From Nitrosomonas ureae (GTDB lineage: Bacteria; Pseudomonadota; Gammaproteobacteria; Burkholderiales; Nitrosomonadaceae): DNA of 64,000 bases. The position numbers were made by a program, and so were the translations under genes. Position 1 is the first letter of the stretch, and each line of letters opens with the position of its first letter. The notes beneath the pieces are model-generated. The model was not told the origin of the DNA. It searched no databases and worked only from the letters and a program-made list of their open reading frames with translations. The stretch lies in contig NZ_LT907782.1 of the NCBI RefSeq assembly GCF_900206265.1, positions 372,001-436,000 of the forward strand, in the 5' to 3' direction. Shown here in pieces: positions 18,247 through 28,765 of this stretch.

Positions 18247-19362
18247 CTAAAATTTGATACCCGTTCCAACAAGTTCCGCAGACATGATTTTGTATGAAAA
18301 ATTCTCAGGATCAAGATTATCCAGTGAATTTCCATCAATTTCTGCATGGGGATACATGAAGAAAGGAAACTTGTTGGAACTATTGGGGCTTATCGCTATA
18401 TCTTCGGCATGATTAAATGCCAGCCAATTCATTTCCCACGCGCCAAAGAATTTTTCTCTGAGCTGGATGATTTTTGCATCATCCAGCGTCAGGTCGCCCA
18501 GTTTTAATACTTGCAGGACATCGGATGGATTGACCGGTATCCATCCACGCCCTGCCAGAAAGAATTCTGCGCGGCAATGCTGGGATTGACTGATATCGCC
18601 GTATTGCCCGATGCTTTCATGCAAATCTGAATCGTTGATGCGGATGCCATACTGGTTTCTTGCCGGAATATCGGCGGCTTTTAGAAGTGCAACCAACAAT
18701 GAATTGAGATCGACACATTTTCCGCTTAACTCGTTATTTTCAAGCATGTATGTAACATTGCCTTGACCGCGCCCACGAGTATTTTCATCATAGTGTGTAT
18801 TATTGATAATCCAATCGTAGATAGCTCTCGCTTGTTCTAATGGCGTAGAGGCATTTTTCTCCCTGATGATTGCGTGTGCGGTTTCGCGCACAATGCCATT
18901 GGTTGGTTTCAACTGGGTCGGATTAATATAATTCCTGATACTATTTGGCAATGCTTGGTTTTTATTTTGCGGATAAAGTGTCGGATCAATGGCATGATGA
19001 ACAGTTTTGACAATACAGTTGACAGTGACATGCCGCCGATCGCTTTGTTCTTTACCATGCCATTCGGCTTTGAAAATAGGGAATGGGTCTTTACCCAAGG
19101 TAGAGAATGAAGCTTTAGTCGCATTGCCATACCAGTTGTTACCTTGAGTAAATTGAAAAATAGTGTCAGAGTCATTGCTGTCGGGCAATGGGAGCCATAA
19201 GTGTGCGGATTTACCATGAGCGGGTAGAGCAACTTGATAAGTTATCCGATAACTGGTCCAGTTACTGTGATCGGAAGATAGCAATTGCGTCGCGATGGAA
19301 GGTGAAGCAGAAAGGGATAACGCACTGGTGCCGAATAGTTTTATAAAGTCTCTGCGTTTCAT
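18247..19362 (-). CDS. Tat-exported transglutaminase-like cysteine protease fold protein
   Basis: This 371-residue protein begins with a twin-arginine signal (MKRRDFIKLFG followed by a short hydrophobic stretch). The core has the transglutaminase triad: Cys in ELSGKCVDLNSLLVALLKAADIPAR (about residues 213-237), His in SQHCRAEFFLAGRGWIP, and the following NPSD as the acid. Such proteins often cleave or cross-link peptides in the periplasm. It is convergent with the M14 gene and 70 bp from it. No partner is obvious. Confidence 0.78.
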   Translation of the reverse strand: MKRRDFIKLFGTSALSLSASPSIATQLLSSDHSNWTSYRITYQVALPAHGKSAHLWLPLPDSNDSDTIFQFTQGNNWYGNATKASFSTLGKDPFPIFKAEWHGKEQSDRRHVTVNCIVKTVHHAIDPTLYPQNKNQALPNSIRNYINPTQLKPTNGIVRETAHAIIREKNASTPLEQARAIYDWIINNTHYDENTRGRGQGNVTYMLENNELSGKCVDLNSLLVALLKAADIPARNQYGIRINDSDLHESIGQYGDISQSQHCRAEFFLAGRGWIPVNPSDVLQVLKLGDLTLDDAKIIQLREKFFGAWEMNWLAFNHAEDIAISPNSSNKFPFFMYPHAEIDGNSLDNLDPENFSYKIMSAELVGTGIKF

Positions 19363-19456
19363 GGCTTCCTTCGTATCTTCTGATACTTAAATTTAAGTTG
19401 AGCAGATTTTATCCTATCAATTTATTATGTCAATGTGATGAGAGCTATTGCTGTAT

Positions 19457-20152
19457 ATGATGACAAAAACAACCCAATTTTTACCCGCCATTGAAATTGA
19501 AACAGCTCCTAATCCAATCTATGCCATTATTTGGCTACATGGACTGGGTGCCGATGGGAATGACTTTGTACCCATTGTGAATGAGTTGGGGTTATCAGCC
19601 GAGCAATCGACTCGATTTATTTTTCCACATGCGCCCGAGCGGCCAATCAGTATCAATGATGGATACATCATGCGTGCCTGGTATGATATTTTTTCTTCTG
19701 ATTTTAATGATCATCACGATGAATCGGGTATCCGCAGCTCCCAGGTTGCGATAACTGCTTTGATTGAAAGGGAAATGCAACGTGGAATTTCGGCAAAAAA
19801 TATTTTCCTGGCGGGATTTTCTCAAGGAGGAGCTCTGGCATTGCATGTTGGATTGCATCATCCTTTGCGCCTGGGCGGAATTGTCGCATTATCGTGCTAC
19901 TTGCCATCCGTCGAAACTTTTGCAACGGAGGTCACGGTAATGAATGCTACGGTACCCATATTTATGGCACATGGCAGTTTTGATACGGTTATCCCTATCG
20001 CAAACGCCGTAGCTTCGAGAGAAAAATTGTTTGCCGCTGATTATCAAGTTGAATGGCATGAGTATCCAATGGCGCACTCTGTGTGTGCACAGGAAATAGC
20101 TGATATCAGTAATTGGCTACAGCGAACCATGAATAACAGTGTCAAGATATAG
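19457..20152 (+). CDS. Carboxylesterase/lysophospholipase-like alpha/beta hydrolase (EstB type)
   Basis: This 231-residue cytosolic hydrolase of the phospholipase/carboxylesterase family has the family start IIWLHGLGADGNDF, with the oxyanion-loop HGLG. The nucleophile elbow is GFSQGGALALH. Asp lies in MAHGSFDTVIP and His in YPMAHSVCAQE. It hydrolyses short-chain esters or lysophospholipids. Two adjacent ATG codons (19457 and 19460) are possible starts; a TTG further upstream is less likely. Confidence 0.9.
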   Translation: MMTKTTQFLPAIEIETAPNPIYAIIWLHGLGADGNDFVPIVNELGLSAEQSTRFIFPHAPERPISINDGYIMRAWYDIFSSDFNDHHDESGIRSSQVAITALIEREMQRGISAKNIFLAGFSQGGALALHVGLHHPLRLGGIVALSCYLPSVETFATEVTVMNATVPIFMAHGSFDTVIPIANAVASREKLFAADYQVEWHEYPMAHSVCAQEIADISNWLQRTMNNSVKI

Positions 20153-20424
20153 TTCAACGTTAAGCTTTATTGTGTTAATAAAACCAAACCCGAATTGCCA
20201 TTGTGATTGACTGAACCCAAGAATGCAATCAGGTATACTGAGCGGGTTGGTGAAAAATATTTTCAGGAAAATCGATACTCGATAGAAGTGGTTATAATAT
20301 TTGATAAATTTGTATTTATTTTATAACTGTTTCTAACAGTGCATCGATAATGCAAACCGTTTCTCAATCATTCACTTTACTTAAAACGTTCACTACTTTT
20401 CAAAATTTTTAATTATCATAAACT

Positions 20425-21588
20425 ATGAGCGAATATCTTTTTACGTCTGAATCTGTTTCTGAAGGGCATCCTGATAAGGTTGCCGATCAAATTTCAGATG
20501 CTGTGCTGGATGCGATTCTAAGTCAAGATGCTAATGCCCGGGTTGCGTGTGAAACGCTATGCAGCACCGGCTTAATTGTATTATCGGGTGAGATAACAAC
20601 GCACGCCTCTGTGGATTACAATATTATTGCCCGTGAGACGGTCAAGAATATCGGTTATACCAGTTCAAACATCGGTTTTGACTCCACGACTTGTGCGGTT
20701 TTGACCGCGTTTAACAAACAATCGCCGGATATTGCTCAAGGGGTCAATCGGTCAAAAGAAGAAGAAATGGAGCAAGGTGCAGGCGATCAAGGTTTGATGT
20801 TTGGATTTGCTTGCGATGAAACCCCACAATTAATGCCGATGCCTATTTTTTATGCACACCGTTTGGTTGAACGTCAAGCAGAACTAAGAAAAAAAGGACA
20901 ATTGGCATGGCTGCGTCCGGATGCCAAATCGCAAGTGTCTGTAAGATATCATAATGGGAAACCCCAAAGTATTGAAACGGTCGTAATTTCAACTCAGCAT
21001 GATCCGGATATCTCACACCAAGCATTGACTGAGGCAGTGATTGAAGAAATTATCAAACCGGTATTACCGTCTGAATTGATCAGTAAGCAGATTAAGTATT
21101 TAGTCAATCCAACCGGACGTTTTGTAGTGGGTGGCCCGATGGGTGATTGCGGACTAACCGGACGAAAAATCATTGTAGATAGTTATGGCGGCTCGGCACC
21201 TCACGGCGGCGGTGCCTTTTCCGGAAAAGATCCATCCAAAGTGGATCGATCAGCAACTTATGCCGGGCGTTATGTTGCAAAGAATATCGTGGCGGCCGGA
21301 ATTGCCAGCAAATGTGAAGTACAGGTTGCCTATGCTATTGGTGTCGCACGGCCCGTTTCATTAATGGTCAATACATTTGGTACTGGCAAGATTGCTGATG
21401 AAAAGATTGTACAATTGATAGAAAAGCATTTTGACCTGCGTCCTCGCGGTATTATTCATACGCTCCATCTATTACGCCCAATCTATGCGAAGACTGCTGC
21501 ATATGGGCATTTTGGTCGTGAATTTCCCGAGTTTACCTGGGAAGCTACGGATAAAGCCGCTCAATTACGTATTGATGCCGGGCTATAA
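20425..21588 (+). CDS. metK: S-adenosylmethionine synthetase
   Basis: MetK makes S-adenosylmethionine from methionine and ATP. The 387-residue length and the motifs [13 protein letters not shown] (15-27), [12 protein letters not shown] and the P-loop-like [16 protein letters not shown] are diagnostic. It opens the activated methyl cycle cluster, with ahcY and metF following. The 270 bp upstream show no riboswitch that I can recognise. Confidence 0.97.
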   Translation: MSEYLFTSESVSEGHPDKVADQISDAVLDAILSQDANARVACETLCSTGLIVLSGEITTHASVDYNIIARETVKNIGYTSSNIGFDSTTCAVLTAFNKQSPDIAQGVNRSKEEEMEQGAGDQGLMFGFACDETPQLMPMPIFYAHRLVERQAELRKKGQLAWLRPDAKSQVSVRYHNGKPQSIETVVISTQHDPDISHQALTEAVIEEIIKPVLPSELISKQIKYLVNPTGRFVVGGPMGDCGLTGRKIIVDSYGGSAPHGGGAFSGKDPSKVDRSATYAGRYVAKNIVAAGIASKCEVQVAYAIGVARPVSLMVNTFGTGKIADEKIVQLIEKHFDLRPRGIIHTLHLLRPIYAKTAAYGHFGREFPEFTWEATDKAAQLRIDAGL

Positions 21589-21644
21589 ATTTAGTTATTT
21601 TCTCTTTCCTGTTGATTAATAGGCTTTAAATTTATTTTCCCTCT

Positions 21645-21715
21645 GTGGTGAGGAGCGCTGCAACGGTTTATTCCGTGAGGCTCATCATGAGCGGGTATAG
21701 TTACAACGGCGCTCG
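21645..21715 (+). promoter_or_regulatory. SAH riboswitch upstream of ahcY
   Basis: The stretch has the conserved elements of the S-adenosylhomocysteine riboswitch: GAGGAGCGCTGCAACGG at the 5' side, then TTCCGTGAGGCTC, and the closing AACGGCGCTC that pairs back with GAGCGC to form the pseudoknot. The ribosome site AAGGAGA and the ahcY ATG follow within 25 bases. SAH riboswitches are ON switches, so build-up of SAH should raise synthesis of the enzyme that removes it. Confidence 0.93.
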
Positions 21716-21737
21716 TTCATACTTTAAGGAGATAATT

Positions 21738-23171
21738 ATGAACGCTGTGCTTAATTCCGACGGTAGTTCCTTTACTGACTATAAGATTGCAGACATCTCA
21801 CTGGCGGAATGGGGACGTAAAGAAATTGCGATCGCTGAGACGGAAATGCCCGGTTTAATGGCGCTACGCAAAGAGTATGCCAATCAGAAACCTCTGGTTG
21901 GTGCATGCATTGCAGGTTCTTTGCATATGACAATTCAAACCGCCGTGCTGATCGAGACATTGGTAGCGTTAGGCGCGCAAGTGCGTTGGGCATCCTGCAA
22001 TATTTTTTCCACTCAGGATCATGCCGCTGCAGCTATTGCCGCCAGGAATATTCCAGTATTTGCCTATAAAGGTGAATCTCTGAGTGACTATTGGGAATAT
22101 GCACATCAGATCTTTGAGTGGTCGGTTGATGGGCAATCGCAGGGTGCCAACATGATTCTGGATGACGGTGGTGATGCTACATTGTTGCTCATTCTGGGTG
22201 CAAAAGCTGAAAAAGATCCTACAGTAATTGCAAATCCGAACAATGAAGAAGAAATCGCTTTGTTTGCTTCAATTAAAAACAAATTGGCTTCACGACCTAA
22301 TTGGTATTCAACGAACCTTGCCAGAATACAGGGTGTAACAGAAGAAACCACGACCGGTGTGCATCGATTATACGAAATGTATAAAAACGGCGAACTGCCG
22401 TTTCCAGCATTTAATGTGAACGATTCGGTCACCAAATCAAAATTCGATAATCTTTACGGATGCAGAGAATCGTTGGTTGATGGAATCAAGCGCGCAACGG
22501 ATGTAATGATTGCCGGGAAAATTGCTGTGGTTTGCGGTTATGGAGATGTCGGTAAAGGGTGTGCACAGTCACTACGTGGTTTGGGTGCAACGGTATGGAT
22601 CACCGAAATTGATCCGATTTGCGCATTGCAAGCGGCAATGGAAGGTTATCGCGTCGTTACGATGAACGATGCTTGTGATCAAGCGGATATTTTTGTGACT
22701 GCAACGGGAAACCTGCGCGTGATCACGCATGATCATATGATAAAAATGAAAGACCAGGCGATAATCTGCAATATCGGCCATTTTGATTCGGAGATCGATA
22801 TTGCTTCCATTCAAAAATATCAATGGGAAAATATCAAACCGCAAGTTGATCATGTCATTTTCCCGACGGGACGGCGGATCATTGTGTTAGCGCAAGGACG
22901 ATTGGTCAATCTGGGATGTGCAACGGGACACCCTTCTTTTGTTATGTCCAGCTCGTTTACTAATCAGGTATTAGCACAAATGGAGTTATGGCGGAATGGG
23001 GCGAATTACCCAAAGAATGTTTATGTCTTACCGAAGCGGTTGGATGAAAAAGTTGCGCGCTTGCATATCGGAAAGCTTGGAGTGAAACTTACCGAACTGA
23101 CGGATGAGCAGGCAAAATATCTGGGCTTGGATAAGGATGGTCCCTATAAGCCTGAAATGTATCGATATTAA
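21738..23171 (+). CDS. ahcY: Adenosylhomocysteinase
   Basis: AhcY splits S-adenosylhomocysteine into adenosine and homocysteine, relieving inhibition of methyltransferases. From ATG 21738 the protein is 477 residues, and TAAGGAGATAATT lies just before it. The frame runs 31 codons further upstream, but that part lies in the riboswitch. The NAD-binding motif is [21 protein letters not shown]. Substrate motifs include [34 protein letters not shown] and the C-terminal [13 protein letters not shown]. It contains the about 40-residue insert seen in long-type bacterial enzymes. Confidence 0.97.
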   Translation: MNAVLNSDGSSFTDYKIADISLAEWGRKEIAIAETEMPGLMALRKEYANQKPLVGACIAGSLHMTIQTAVLIETLVALGAQVRWASCNIFSTQDHAAAAIAARNIPVFAYKGESLSDYWEYAHQIFEWSVDGQSQGANMILDDGGDATLLLILGAKAEKDPTVIANPNNEEEIALFASIKNKLASRPNWYSTNLARIQGVTEETTTGVHRLYEMYKNGELPFPAFNVNDSVTKSKFDNLYGCRESLVDGIKRATDVMIAGKIAVVCGYGDVGKGCAQSLRGLGATVWITEIDPICALQAAMEGYRVVTMNDACDQADIFVTATGNLRVITHDHMIKMKDQAIICNIGHFDSEIDIASIQKYQWENIKPQVDHVIFPTGRRIIVLAQGRLVNLGCATGHPSFVMSSSFTNQVLAQMELWRNGANYPKNVYVLPKRLDEKVARLHIGKLGVKLTELTDEQAKYLGLDKDGPYKPEMYRY

Positions 23172-23195
23172 TCATTGAAGTATTGCTTATGATGG

Positions 23196-23233
23196 AGGAG
23201 CAATTGAATTTTTTGATCCGATTGCTCCTTTCT
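23196..23233 (+). terminator. Likely terminator after ahcY
   Basis: AGGAGCAAT (23196-23204) and ATTGCTCCT (23221-23229) form a 9-bp stem around a 16-base loop, and the right arm runs into TTTCT. It stands 25 bp after the ahcY stop and before metF, so metF may have its own promoter. Confidence 0.65.
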
Positions 23234-23314
23234 GATTGATAGAGTCCTGTCAAAATCAGAGTAATAACGATCATTATCAATGATGGTCGCCCTATAATTT
23301 ATAGATTTATATCG

Positions 23315-24175
23315 ATGGATTCACAAAAAAAATTTTCTCCAACTTTCAGTTTCGAGCTTTTCCCACCACAAACTCCACAAGGTATCGAAAAATTAAGACT
23401 TACGCGCCAGCAGTTGGCGCAATTTAACCCCAAATTTTTTTCTGTAACTTTTGGTGCAGGCGGATCGACGCGTGAGCGGACATTTGAGACAGTACTTGAA
23501 ATTCAATCGGAAAAGCATGTGGTTGCGCCTCATCTATCTTGCATCGGATCAACGCAACAAAACATTCGCATTATTCTGGAAAAATATTATGAGATAGGAA
23601 TCCGACGCATTGTCGCCTTACGTGGCGATCTGCCGTCAGGTATGGCGCAGGCTGGAGAGTTTCGATATGCCAGCGAACTGGTCGCTTTCATCCGCAAAGA
23701 ATTTGGTTCGTCATTTCATATTGAAGTGGCTGCGTACCCGGAATACCACCCGCAAGCTCGATCCGCACAAGCGGATTTTGAGAATTTTAAGCGTAAAATT
23801 GAAACAGGTGCAAATTCGGCAATTACCCAATATTTTTATAACACTGAGGCCTATTTTCATTTTGTTGATTCTTGCGAATCAGCGGGTTTGAATATTCCGA
23901 TAGTGCCGGGAATCATGCCGATTAACAAATTTTCTCAGCTTGTCAGATTTTCAGATACTTGTGGTGCTGAGATTCCCCGATGGATTCGCAAAAAGCTGGA
24001 AGGGTATAGCGATGATAGCGCATCTATCCAAGCATTTGGTTTGGACGTGGTGACGGATCTGTGCGAACGTTTATTAAAAGCCGGTGCACCCGGATTACAT
24101 TTTTATACATTAAATTCAGCCAGCCTAACCTCCATCATTTGGCAACGGCTTAACCTTAAAGAATATGTTCAATAA
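23315..24175 (+). CDS. metF: 5,10-methylenetetrahydrofolate reductase
   Basis: MetF reduces methylene-THF to methyl-THF, the methyl donor for methionine synthesis. The 286-residue protein has the FAD/TIM-barrel family motifs FSFELFPPQTPQG, FSVTFGAGGSTRERT, HLSCIGS, RRIVALRGDLPSG, FNTEAYFHF-like YFYNTEAYFHF and VPGIMPI. It completes the local set metK-ahcY-metF for recycling of homocysteine, together with metE at the right end of the window. Confidence 0.96.
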   Translation: MDSQKKFSPTFSFELFPPQTPQGIEKLRLTRQQLAQFNPKFFSVTFGAGGSTRERTFETVLEIQSEKHVVAPHLSCIGSTQQNIRIILEKYYEIGIRRIVALRGDLPSGMAQAGEFRYASELVAFIRKEFGSSFHIEVAAYPEYHPQARSAQADFENFKRKIETGANSAITQYFYNTEAYFHFVDSCESAGLNIPIVPGIMPINKFSQLVRFSDTCGAEIPRWIRKKLEGYSDDSASIQAFGLDVVTDLCERLLKAGAPGLHFYTLNSASLTSIIWQRLNLKEYVQ

Positions 24176-24342
24176 TTAACACTCCTTTACCCGATTCTGC
24201 CTATGATCAAATGCTTCCTCAGAGTAGCAGATACGGATTTTGCATCAATAGTGTTCCGGAATGATCTTTTTCCTGATCGCGCAAGCCGGTATATAATGGA
24301 CATCAATGTTTTGATTAAAATAAAAAAGTACGGGGTTATGAG

Positions 24343-25032
24343 ATGAAAGAGAAAAATACCATTGCCGACAAGGCCATTGTAGAACAGCCAGTGTCAGAAA
24401 CCATGACTTCAGATGTTCCGACTGTGGATGCCTGTATCGCACATGCCAGAGAAGTCAAGGCTGTACAGCTAGAGCTGATCGCAAATAAGAATTATGATTT
24501 TGCGCCAGAATTTTACGAGATGACAATTCAACTGTACCTGTTCGGGGTAATGTGGAAATTTGCAGAAAATTTGGGGAATGCAGAAGGTGCGCGTGAATTG
24601 GCGTTTACAGCTTCACAAGTGATGTTAATTCAAGACGGATTGCATAAACAAAAAGCGCTGAAACGTATCGTTTTTCTGAGAAAAATGTCCAAGCTGGAAG
24701 ACGATCACAATGCCTTGGCAGTGGCCATTGGTTATGAATCTGAAATGGGCGACAATAGTTTAGCTGAGATATTTGATCATTATGTCGATGATACGCAGGT
24801 TTCTGGCGCTTTCTGGCGATTGTATGATCGTGGTCGAAAAATAATGCTTTATGGTGGTCTGTTTATAGCCTTTCTGGTCATTTGGTTTGTAACTTTATTT
24901 ATGCCAGGAAATAGTACGATTGCAATTCTTGCAGCGGGGCTTATTGCAGCGGCGCTTTTTGTAATACCGGTATTCTTGATCGGTATCTTTATATACCGTA
25001 CAAAAATTAGAAAGGCAAAACAAGCTCATTAA
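24343..25032 (+). CDS. Hypothetical protein with two C-terminal membrane helices
   Basis: I do not recognise this 229-residue protein. The first about 165 residues are soluble, charged and probably helical. Two hydrophobic helices follow (about residues 170-188 and 195-220), and the tail is short and basic (RTKIRKAKQAH), so the N-terminal part probably lies in the cytoplasm. It has no visible catalytic motif. It stands alone between metF and folD, with gaps of about 170 and 90 bp. Confidence 0.6.
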   Translation: MKEKNTIADKAIVEQPVSETMTSDVPTVDACIAHAREVKAVQLELIANKNYDFAPEFYEMTIQLYLFGVMWKFAENLGNAEGARELAFTASQVMLIQDGLHKQKALKRIVFLRKMSKLEDDHNALAVAIGYESEMGDNSLAEIFDHYVDDTQVSGAFWRLYDRGRKIMLYGGLFIAFLVIWFVTLFMPGNSTIAILAAGLIAAALFVIPVFLIGIFIYRTKIRKAKQAH

Positions 25033-25123
25033 TAATAGAGCGAAGGTATTAATGATTGCTTTAGGTAGTTCAATATAAAGCATTAAATTTACTGTAATGA
25101 ATCAAATTGGCTGCTGAAATTAG

Positions 25124-25984
25124 ATGAGTGCTCAAATTCTTGATGGTAAGAAAGTAGCTGAATCAGTGCGTTCCGAATGGAAAGTCCGCGCTGACAAGCT
25201 AGTCCGGTCAGGCATAAAACCAGGGCTGGCCGTAATTATCGTCGGCAATAATACGGCATCCGCAATTTATGTCAGGAATAAAGTCAAAGCCTGCAACGAT
25301 ATTGGCATTTATTCGGAGGTGCATAGCTTTTCCGAGCTTGCAACACAAAATGAAGTACTGGACTGTATCCAATCGCTCAATGAAAATTCACATATTCACG
25401 GTATTCTAGTGCAGTTGCCGCTTCCGGTACATTTTGAAAGTAATCGCATCATCACTTCAATTGCCATTGAGAAAGATGTGGATGGTTTTCATCTCTATAA
25501 CGTCGGGGCATTGATTACCGGTAATACAATCTTTTCACCCTGCACTCCCTATGGTGTCATGATGATGCTGGAAAAGAATCATATTTCAATAGAAGGTCAG
25601 CATGCAGTAGTGGTCGGGCGCAGTAATATTGTTGGAAAACCAATGGCATTTATGTTGTTAGAGCAAGGGGCCACGGTTACTATTTGTACTTCGAAAACAG
25701 CTGATCTATCGCAATTTACCAGGAGTGCTGATATTTTGGTAGTTGCAACAGGCAAGCCACGCATGATTACTGCTAAAATGGTAAAACCAGGGGCAGTAGT
25801 CGTTGATGTGGGTATTAATCGATTAACGGATGGTAGCCTTTGTGGCGATGTTGATTTTGAATCTGTCAAAGAGGTTGCCAGTTATATTACACCGGTGCCT
25901 GGCGGCGTGGGACCCATGACAATTACCATGTTGTTGTGCAATACCATTCTGGCCGCAGAGCGAGCTCAAGCCAGCGTTGAGTAG
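25124..25984 (+). CDS. folD: Bifunctional methylene-THF dehydrogenase/cyclohydrolase
   Basis: FolD interconverts methylene-, methenyl- and 10-formyl-THF with NADP. The 286-residue protein has the family signatures IYVRNKVKACNDIGI (with the catalytic lysine), GILVQLPLPVH, DVDGFH, PCTPYGVM, VVGRSNIVGKPMA and PVPGGVGPMTITML. It supplies the C1-folate used by metF nearby. aceE starts 37 bp downstream. Confidence 0.97.
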   Translation: MSAQILDGKKVAESVRSEWKVRADKLVRSGIKPGLAVIIVGNNTASAIYVRNKVKACNDIGIYSEVHSFSELATQNEVLDCIQSLNENSHIHGILVQLPLPVHFESNRIITSIAIEKDVDGFHLYNVGALITGNTIFSPCTPYGVMMMLEKNHISIEGQHAVVVGRSNIVGKPMAFMLLEQGATVTICTSKTADLSQFTRSADILVVATGKPRMITAKMVKPGAVVVDVGINRLTDGSLCGDVDFESVKEVASYITPVPGGVGPMTITMLLCNTILAAERAQASVE

Positions 25985-26021
25985 TTTTAAGCCAATTAAC
26001 CTTTGATAAGTGTGCCTGGAA

Positions 26022-28682
26022 ATGGAATTACAACCTGATATTGATCCGCAGGAAACACAAGAGTGGCTGGATGCACTGAATTCAGTTATTGCCAGTTCCG
26101 GTGGGGAGCGTGCCCATTTTCTGCTGGAAAAATTGATTGAAAAAGCGCGTCGTTCAGGCGCGTATTTGCCTTATAGTGCCAGAACAGCTTATATCAACAC
26201 GATTCCAACGGGTAAAGAAGCACGTTCACCGGGTAATAACGCAATCGAACACAGAGTTCGTTCGTATGTCCGTTGGAATGCCATGGCGATGGTATTGCGT
26301 GCTAATAAAAAAACTAATGTTGGCGGGCACATCGCAAGTTTTGCATCCGCAGCGACTCTCTATGATGTTGGTTACAATCATTTCTGGCATGCGCCGAGCG
26401 AAACTCACGGCGGAGATTTGGTTTATGTGCAAGGACATTCCTCCCCGGGTGTTTATGCATATGCATTCCTGTCTGGAGAATTAAGCCAGGATCAACTGGA
26501 TAATTTTCGTCAAGAAACGGACGGAAATGGTTTATCTTCTTATCCGCATCCATGGTTAATGCCTACTTTCTGGCAATTTCCAACGGTTTCAATGGGATTG
26601 GGACCGTTAATGGCGATTTATCAAGCGCGATTTATGAAATATCTTGGCAGCCGGGGAATGGTTAATACCGAAGGACGGAAAATCTGGGCATTCATGGGTG
26701 ATGGCGAGATGGACGAGCCCGAGTCGCTCGGTGCAATCTCACTGGCATCGCGCGAGAATTTGGATAATCTCATTTTTGTAGTGAACTGTAATCTTCAGCG
26801 TCTGGATGGACCCGTACGAGGAAATGGCAAAATTATCCAGGAGCTGGAAGGTGCTTTCCGGGGTGCCGGTTGGAATGTGATCAAAGTGATTTGGGGATCT
26901 TATTGGGATCCCTTATTGGCTAAGGATACTAAAGGGTTATTGCAGAAACGCATGATGGAATGCGTCGATGGTGAATATCAAAATTTTAAATCGAGAGATG
27001 GGGCATATGTGCGTGAGCACTTTTTTGGAAAGTATCCTGAATTATTGGAAATGGTTGCCAATATGTCGGATGATGATATTTGGCGATTAAATCGGGGCGG
27101 GCATGATCCCTATAAGGTATTTGCGGCTTATGCAGCGGCGGTAAAGCATACGGGTCAACCTACGGTGATACTCGCTAAAACTATTAAGGGATATGGTATG
27201 GGGGAGGCCGGGGAAGCACAAAATATAACGCATCAGCAGAAAAAAATGGGAACCACCTCGTTAAAGGCATTTCGTAACCGTTTTGGTTTGAACATTCCGG
27301 ATGACAAGATAGACGAAGTGCCTTATCTGACTTTTGCTAAAGATTCGCCGGAATTCACTTACTTGAAAGAACGGCGTAAAGCACTGGGTGGTGCTTTCCA
27401 TCGCCGTGCAACCAAGGCGAAGCCATTGCAGGTGCCGCCGTTGTCCGCTTTTGAAGCTCTGTTGAAAGCCAGCGCGGAAGGACATGAATCGTCAACCACC
27501 ATGGCTTATGTGCGTATTCTGAATCTTTTGGTTAAAGATAAAAAAATTAATAAGCATATCGTCCCGATAGTTGCTGATGAGTCGCGTACATTTGGTATGG
27601 AAGGCATGTTCCGACAGCTGGGGATCTGGTCTTCAGAAGGTCAGTTATACACGCCACAAGATGCTGATCAATTAATGTATTACAAAGAAGACAAGAACGG
27701 CCAGATTCTTCAGGAAGGTATTAATGAAGCAGGTGCGATGTCATCCTGGATAGCGGCTGCGACATCTTATAGTACTCATGGAATTCAAATGATTCCATTT
27801 TTTATTTTTTATTCCATGTTTGGTTTTCAGCGTATCGGTGATCTAGCTTGGGCGGCAGGAGATATGCGTTGCCGCGGTTTCTTGCTGGGAGGCACGGCGG
27901 GCCGCACGACATTGAATGGTGAAGGGCTGCAGCATGAAGATGGGCATAGCCATATCGTTGCATCAACGATTCCCAATTGCGTATCGTATGATCCGGCATT
28001 TGCTTATGAGCTGGCTGTTATTATCCAGGATGGATTGCGCCGGATGTATCAGGAACAAGAGGACATTTATTATTATATTACAGTAATGAATGAAAACTAC
28101 GCTCATCCTGCAATGCCCGCTGGCGCTGAGAAAGATATATTACGAGGGATGTATCTGTTCAAGCAAGGAAGCAAGAACAGTAAGGAGTTACACGTTCAAT
28201 TACTAGGGGCGGGAGCTATATTGCGCGAAGTAATCGCAGCTGCCGAAATACTCAAGCAAGAATATAATGTTAATGCGGATATCTGGGGTGTCACCAGTTT
28301 CAATGAATTGAGGCGAGAGGCGCAGGGAGTGATGCGTTGGAATATGTTGCACCCCACGCAACCGGCCAAACTGTCTCATGTGCAAAATTGCCTTAAAGGG
28401 TACGTAGGGCCGGTAGTTGCTGCAACCGATTATATGAAAATTTATGCTGATCAAATTCGTGAATTTATTCCAGGGCGATATTATGTCCTCGGAACGGATG
28501 GTTTTGGGCGCTCCGATACACGCGAAAAATTGCGTCGTTTTTTCGAAGTTGATCGTTTTTATATTACCATTGCAGCACTTAAGGCATTGATGGAAGAAGG
28601 AAAAATTTTACCTCAACAGATTGCGGATGCGATACAAAAATACGGTATTGACCCTGAGAAGCCGAATCCCGCAATAAGCTAG
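26022..28682 (+). CDS. aceE: Pyruvate dehydrogenase E1 component (homodimeric type)
   Basis: AceE decarboxylates pyruvate with thiamine diphosphate and passes the acetyl group to the E2 lipoyl arm. The protein is 886 residues from ATG 26022 (MELQPDIDPQETQEWLDAL), as usual for the alpha2 type; a GTG four codons earlier is less likely. The ThDP motif is GDGEMDEPESLG ... NCNLQRLDGPVRGN. Other family blocks are GHIASFASAATLYDVG and FYSMFGFQRIGDLAWAAGD. It is followed by aceF. No lipoamide dehydrogenase gene is adjacent. Confidence 0.97.
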   Translation: MELQPDIDPQETQEWLDALNSVIASSGGERAHFLLEKLIEKARRSGAYLPYSARTAYINTIPTGKEARSPGNNAIEHRVRSYVRWNAMAMVLRANKKTNVGGHIASFASAATLYDVGYNHFWHAPSETHGGDLVYVQGHSSPGVYAYAFLSGELSQDQLDNFRQETDGNGLSSYPHPWLMPTFWQFPTVSMGLGPLMAIYQARFMKYLGSRGMVNTEGRKIWAFMGDGEMDEPESLGAISLASRENLDNLIFVVNCNLQRLDGPVRGNGKIIQELEGAFRGAGWNVIKVIWGSYWDPLLAKDTKGLLQKRMMECVDGEYQNFKSRDGAYVREHFFGKYPELLEMVANMSDDDIWRLNRGGHDPYKVFAAYAAAVKHTGQPTVILAKTIKGYGMGEAGEAQNITHQQKKMGTTSLKAFRNRFGLNIPDDKIDEVPYLTFAKDSPEFTYLKERRKALGGAFHRRATKAKPLQVPPLSAFEALLKASAEGHESSTTMAYVRILNLLVKDKKINKHIVPIVADESRTFGMEGMFRQLGIWSSEGQLYTPQDADQLMYYKEDKNGQILQEGINEAGAMSSWIAAATSYSTHGIQMIPFFIFYSMFGFQRIGDLAWAAGDMRCRGFLLGGTAGRTTLNGEGLQHEDGHSHIVASTIPNCVSYDPAFAYELAVIIQDGLRRMYQEQEDIYYYITVMNENYAHPAMPAGAEKDILRGMYLFKQGSKNSKELHVQLLGAGAILREVIAAAEILKQEYNVNADIWGVTSFNELRREAQGVMRWNMLHPTQPAKLSHVQNCLKGYVGPVVAATDYMKIYADQIREFIPGRYYVLGTDGFGRSDTREKLRRFFEVDRFYITIAALKALMEEGKILPQQIADAIQKYGIDPEKPNPAIS

Positions 28683-28765
28683 ATGTGCAGGAAAATAGCA
28701 TTAATCGTTTAAGAAAAACACTTGTATCATTATCTCTTTCCAGTGAAGTAATTTGAGGAAAATAT

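Noticed and set aside
20160..20424. A SAM riboswitch upstream of metK
   Set aside because: I looked for SAM-I, SAM-II and SAM-IV conserved blocks and saw none.
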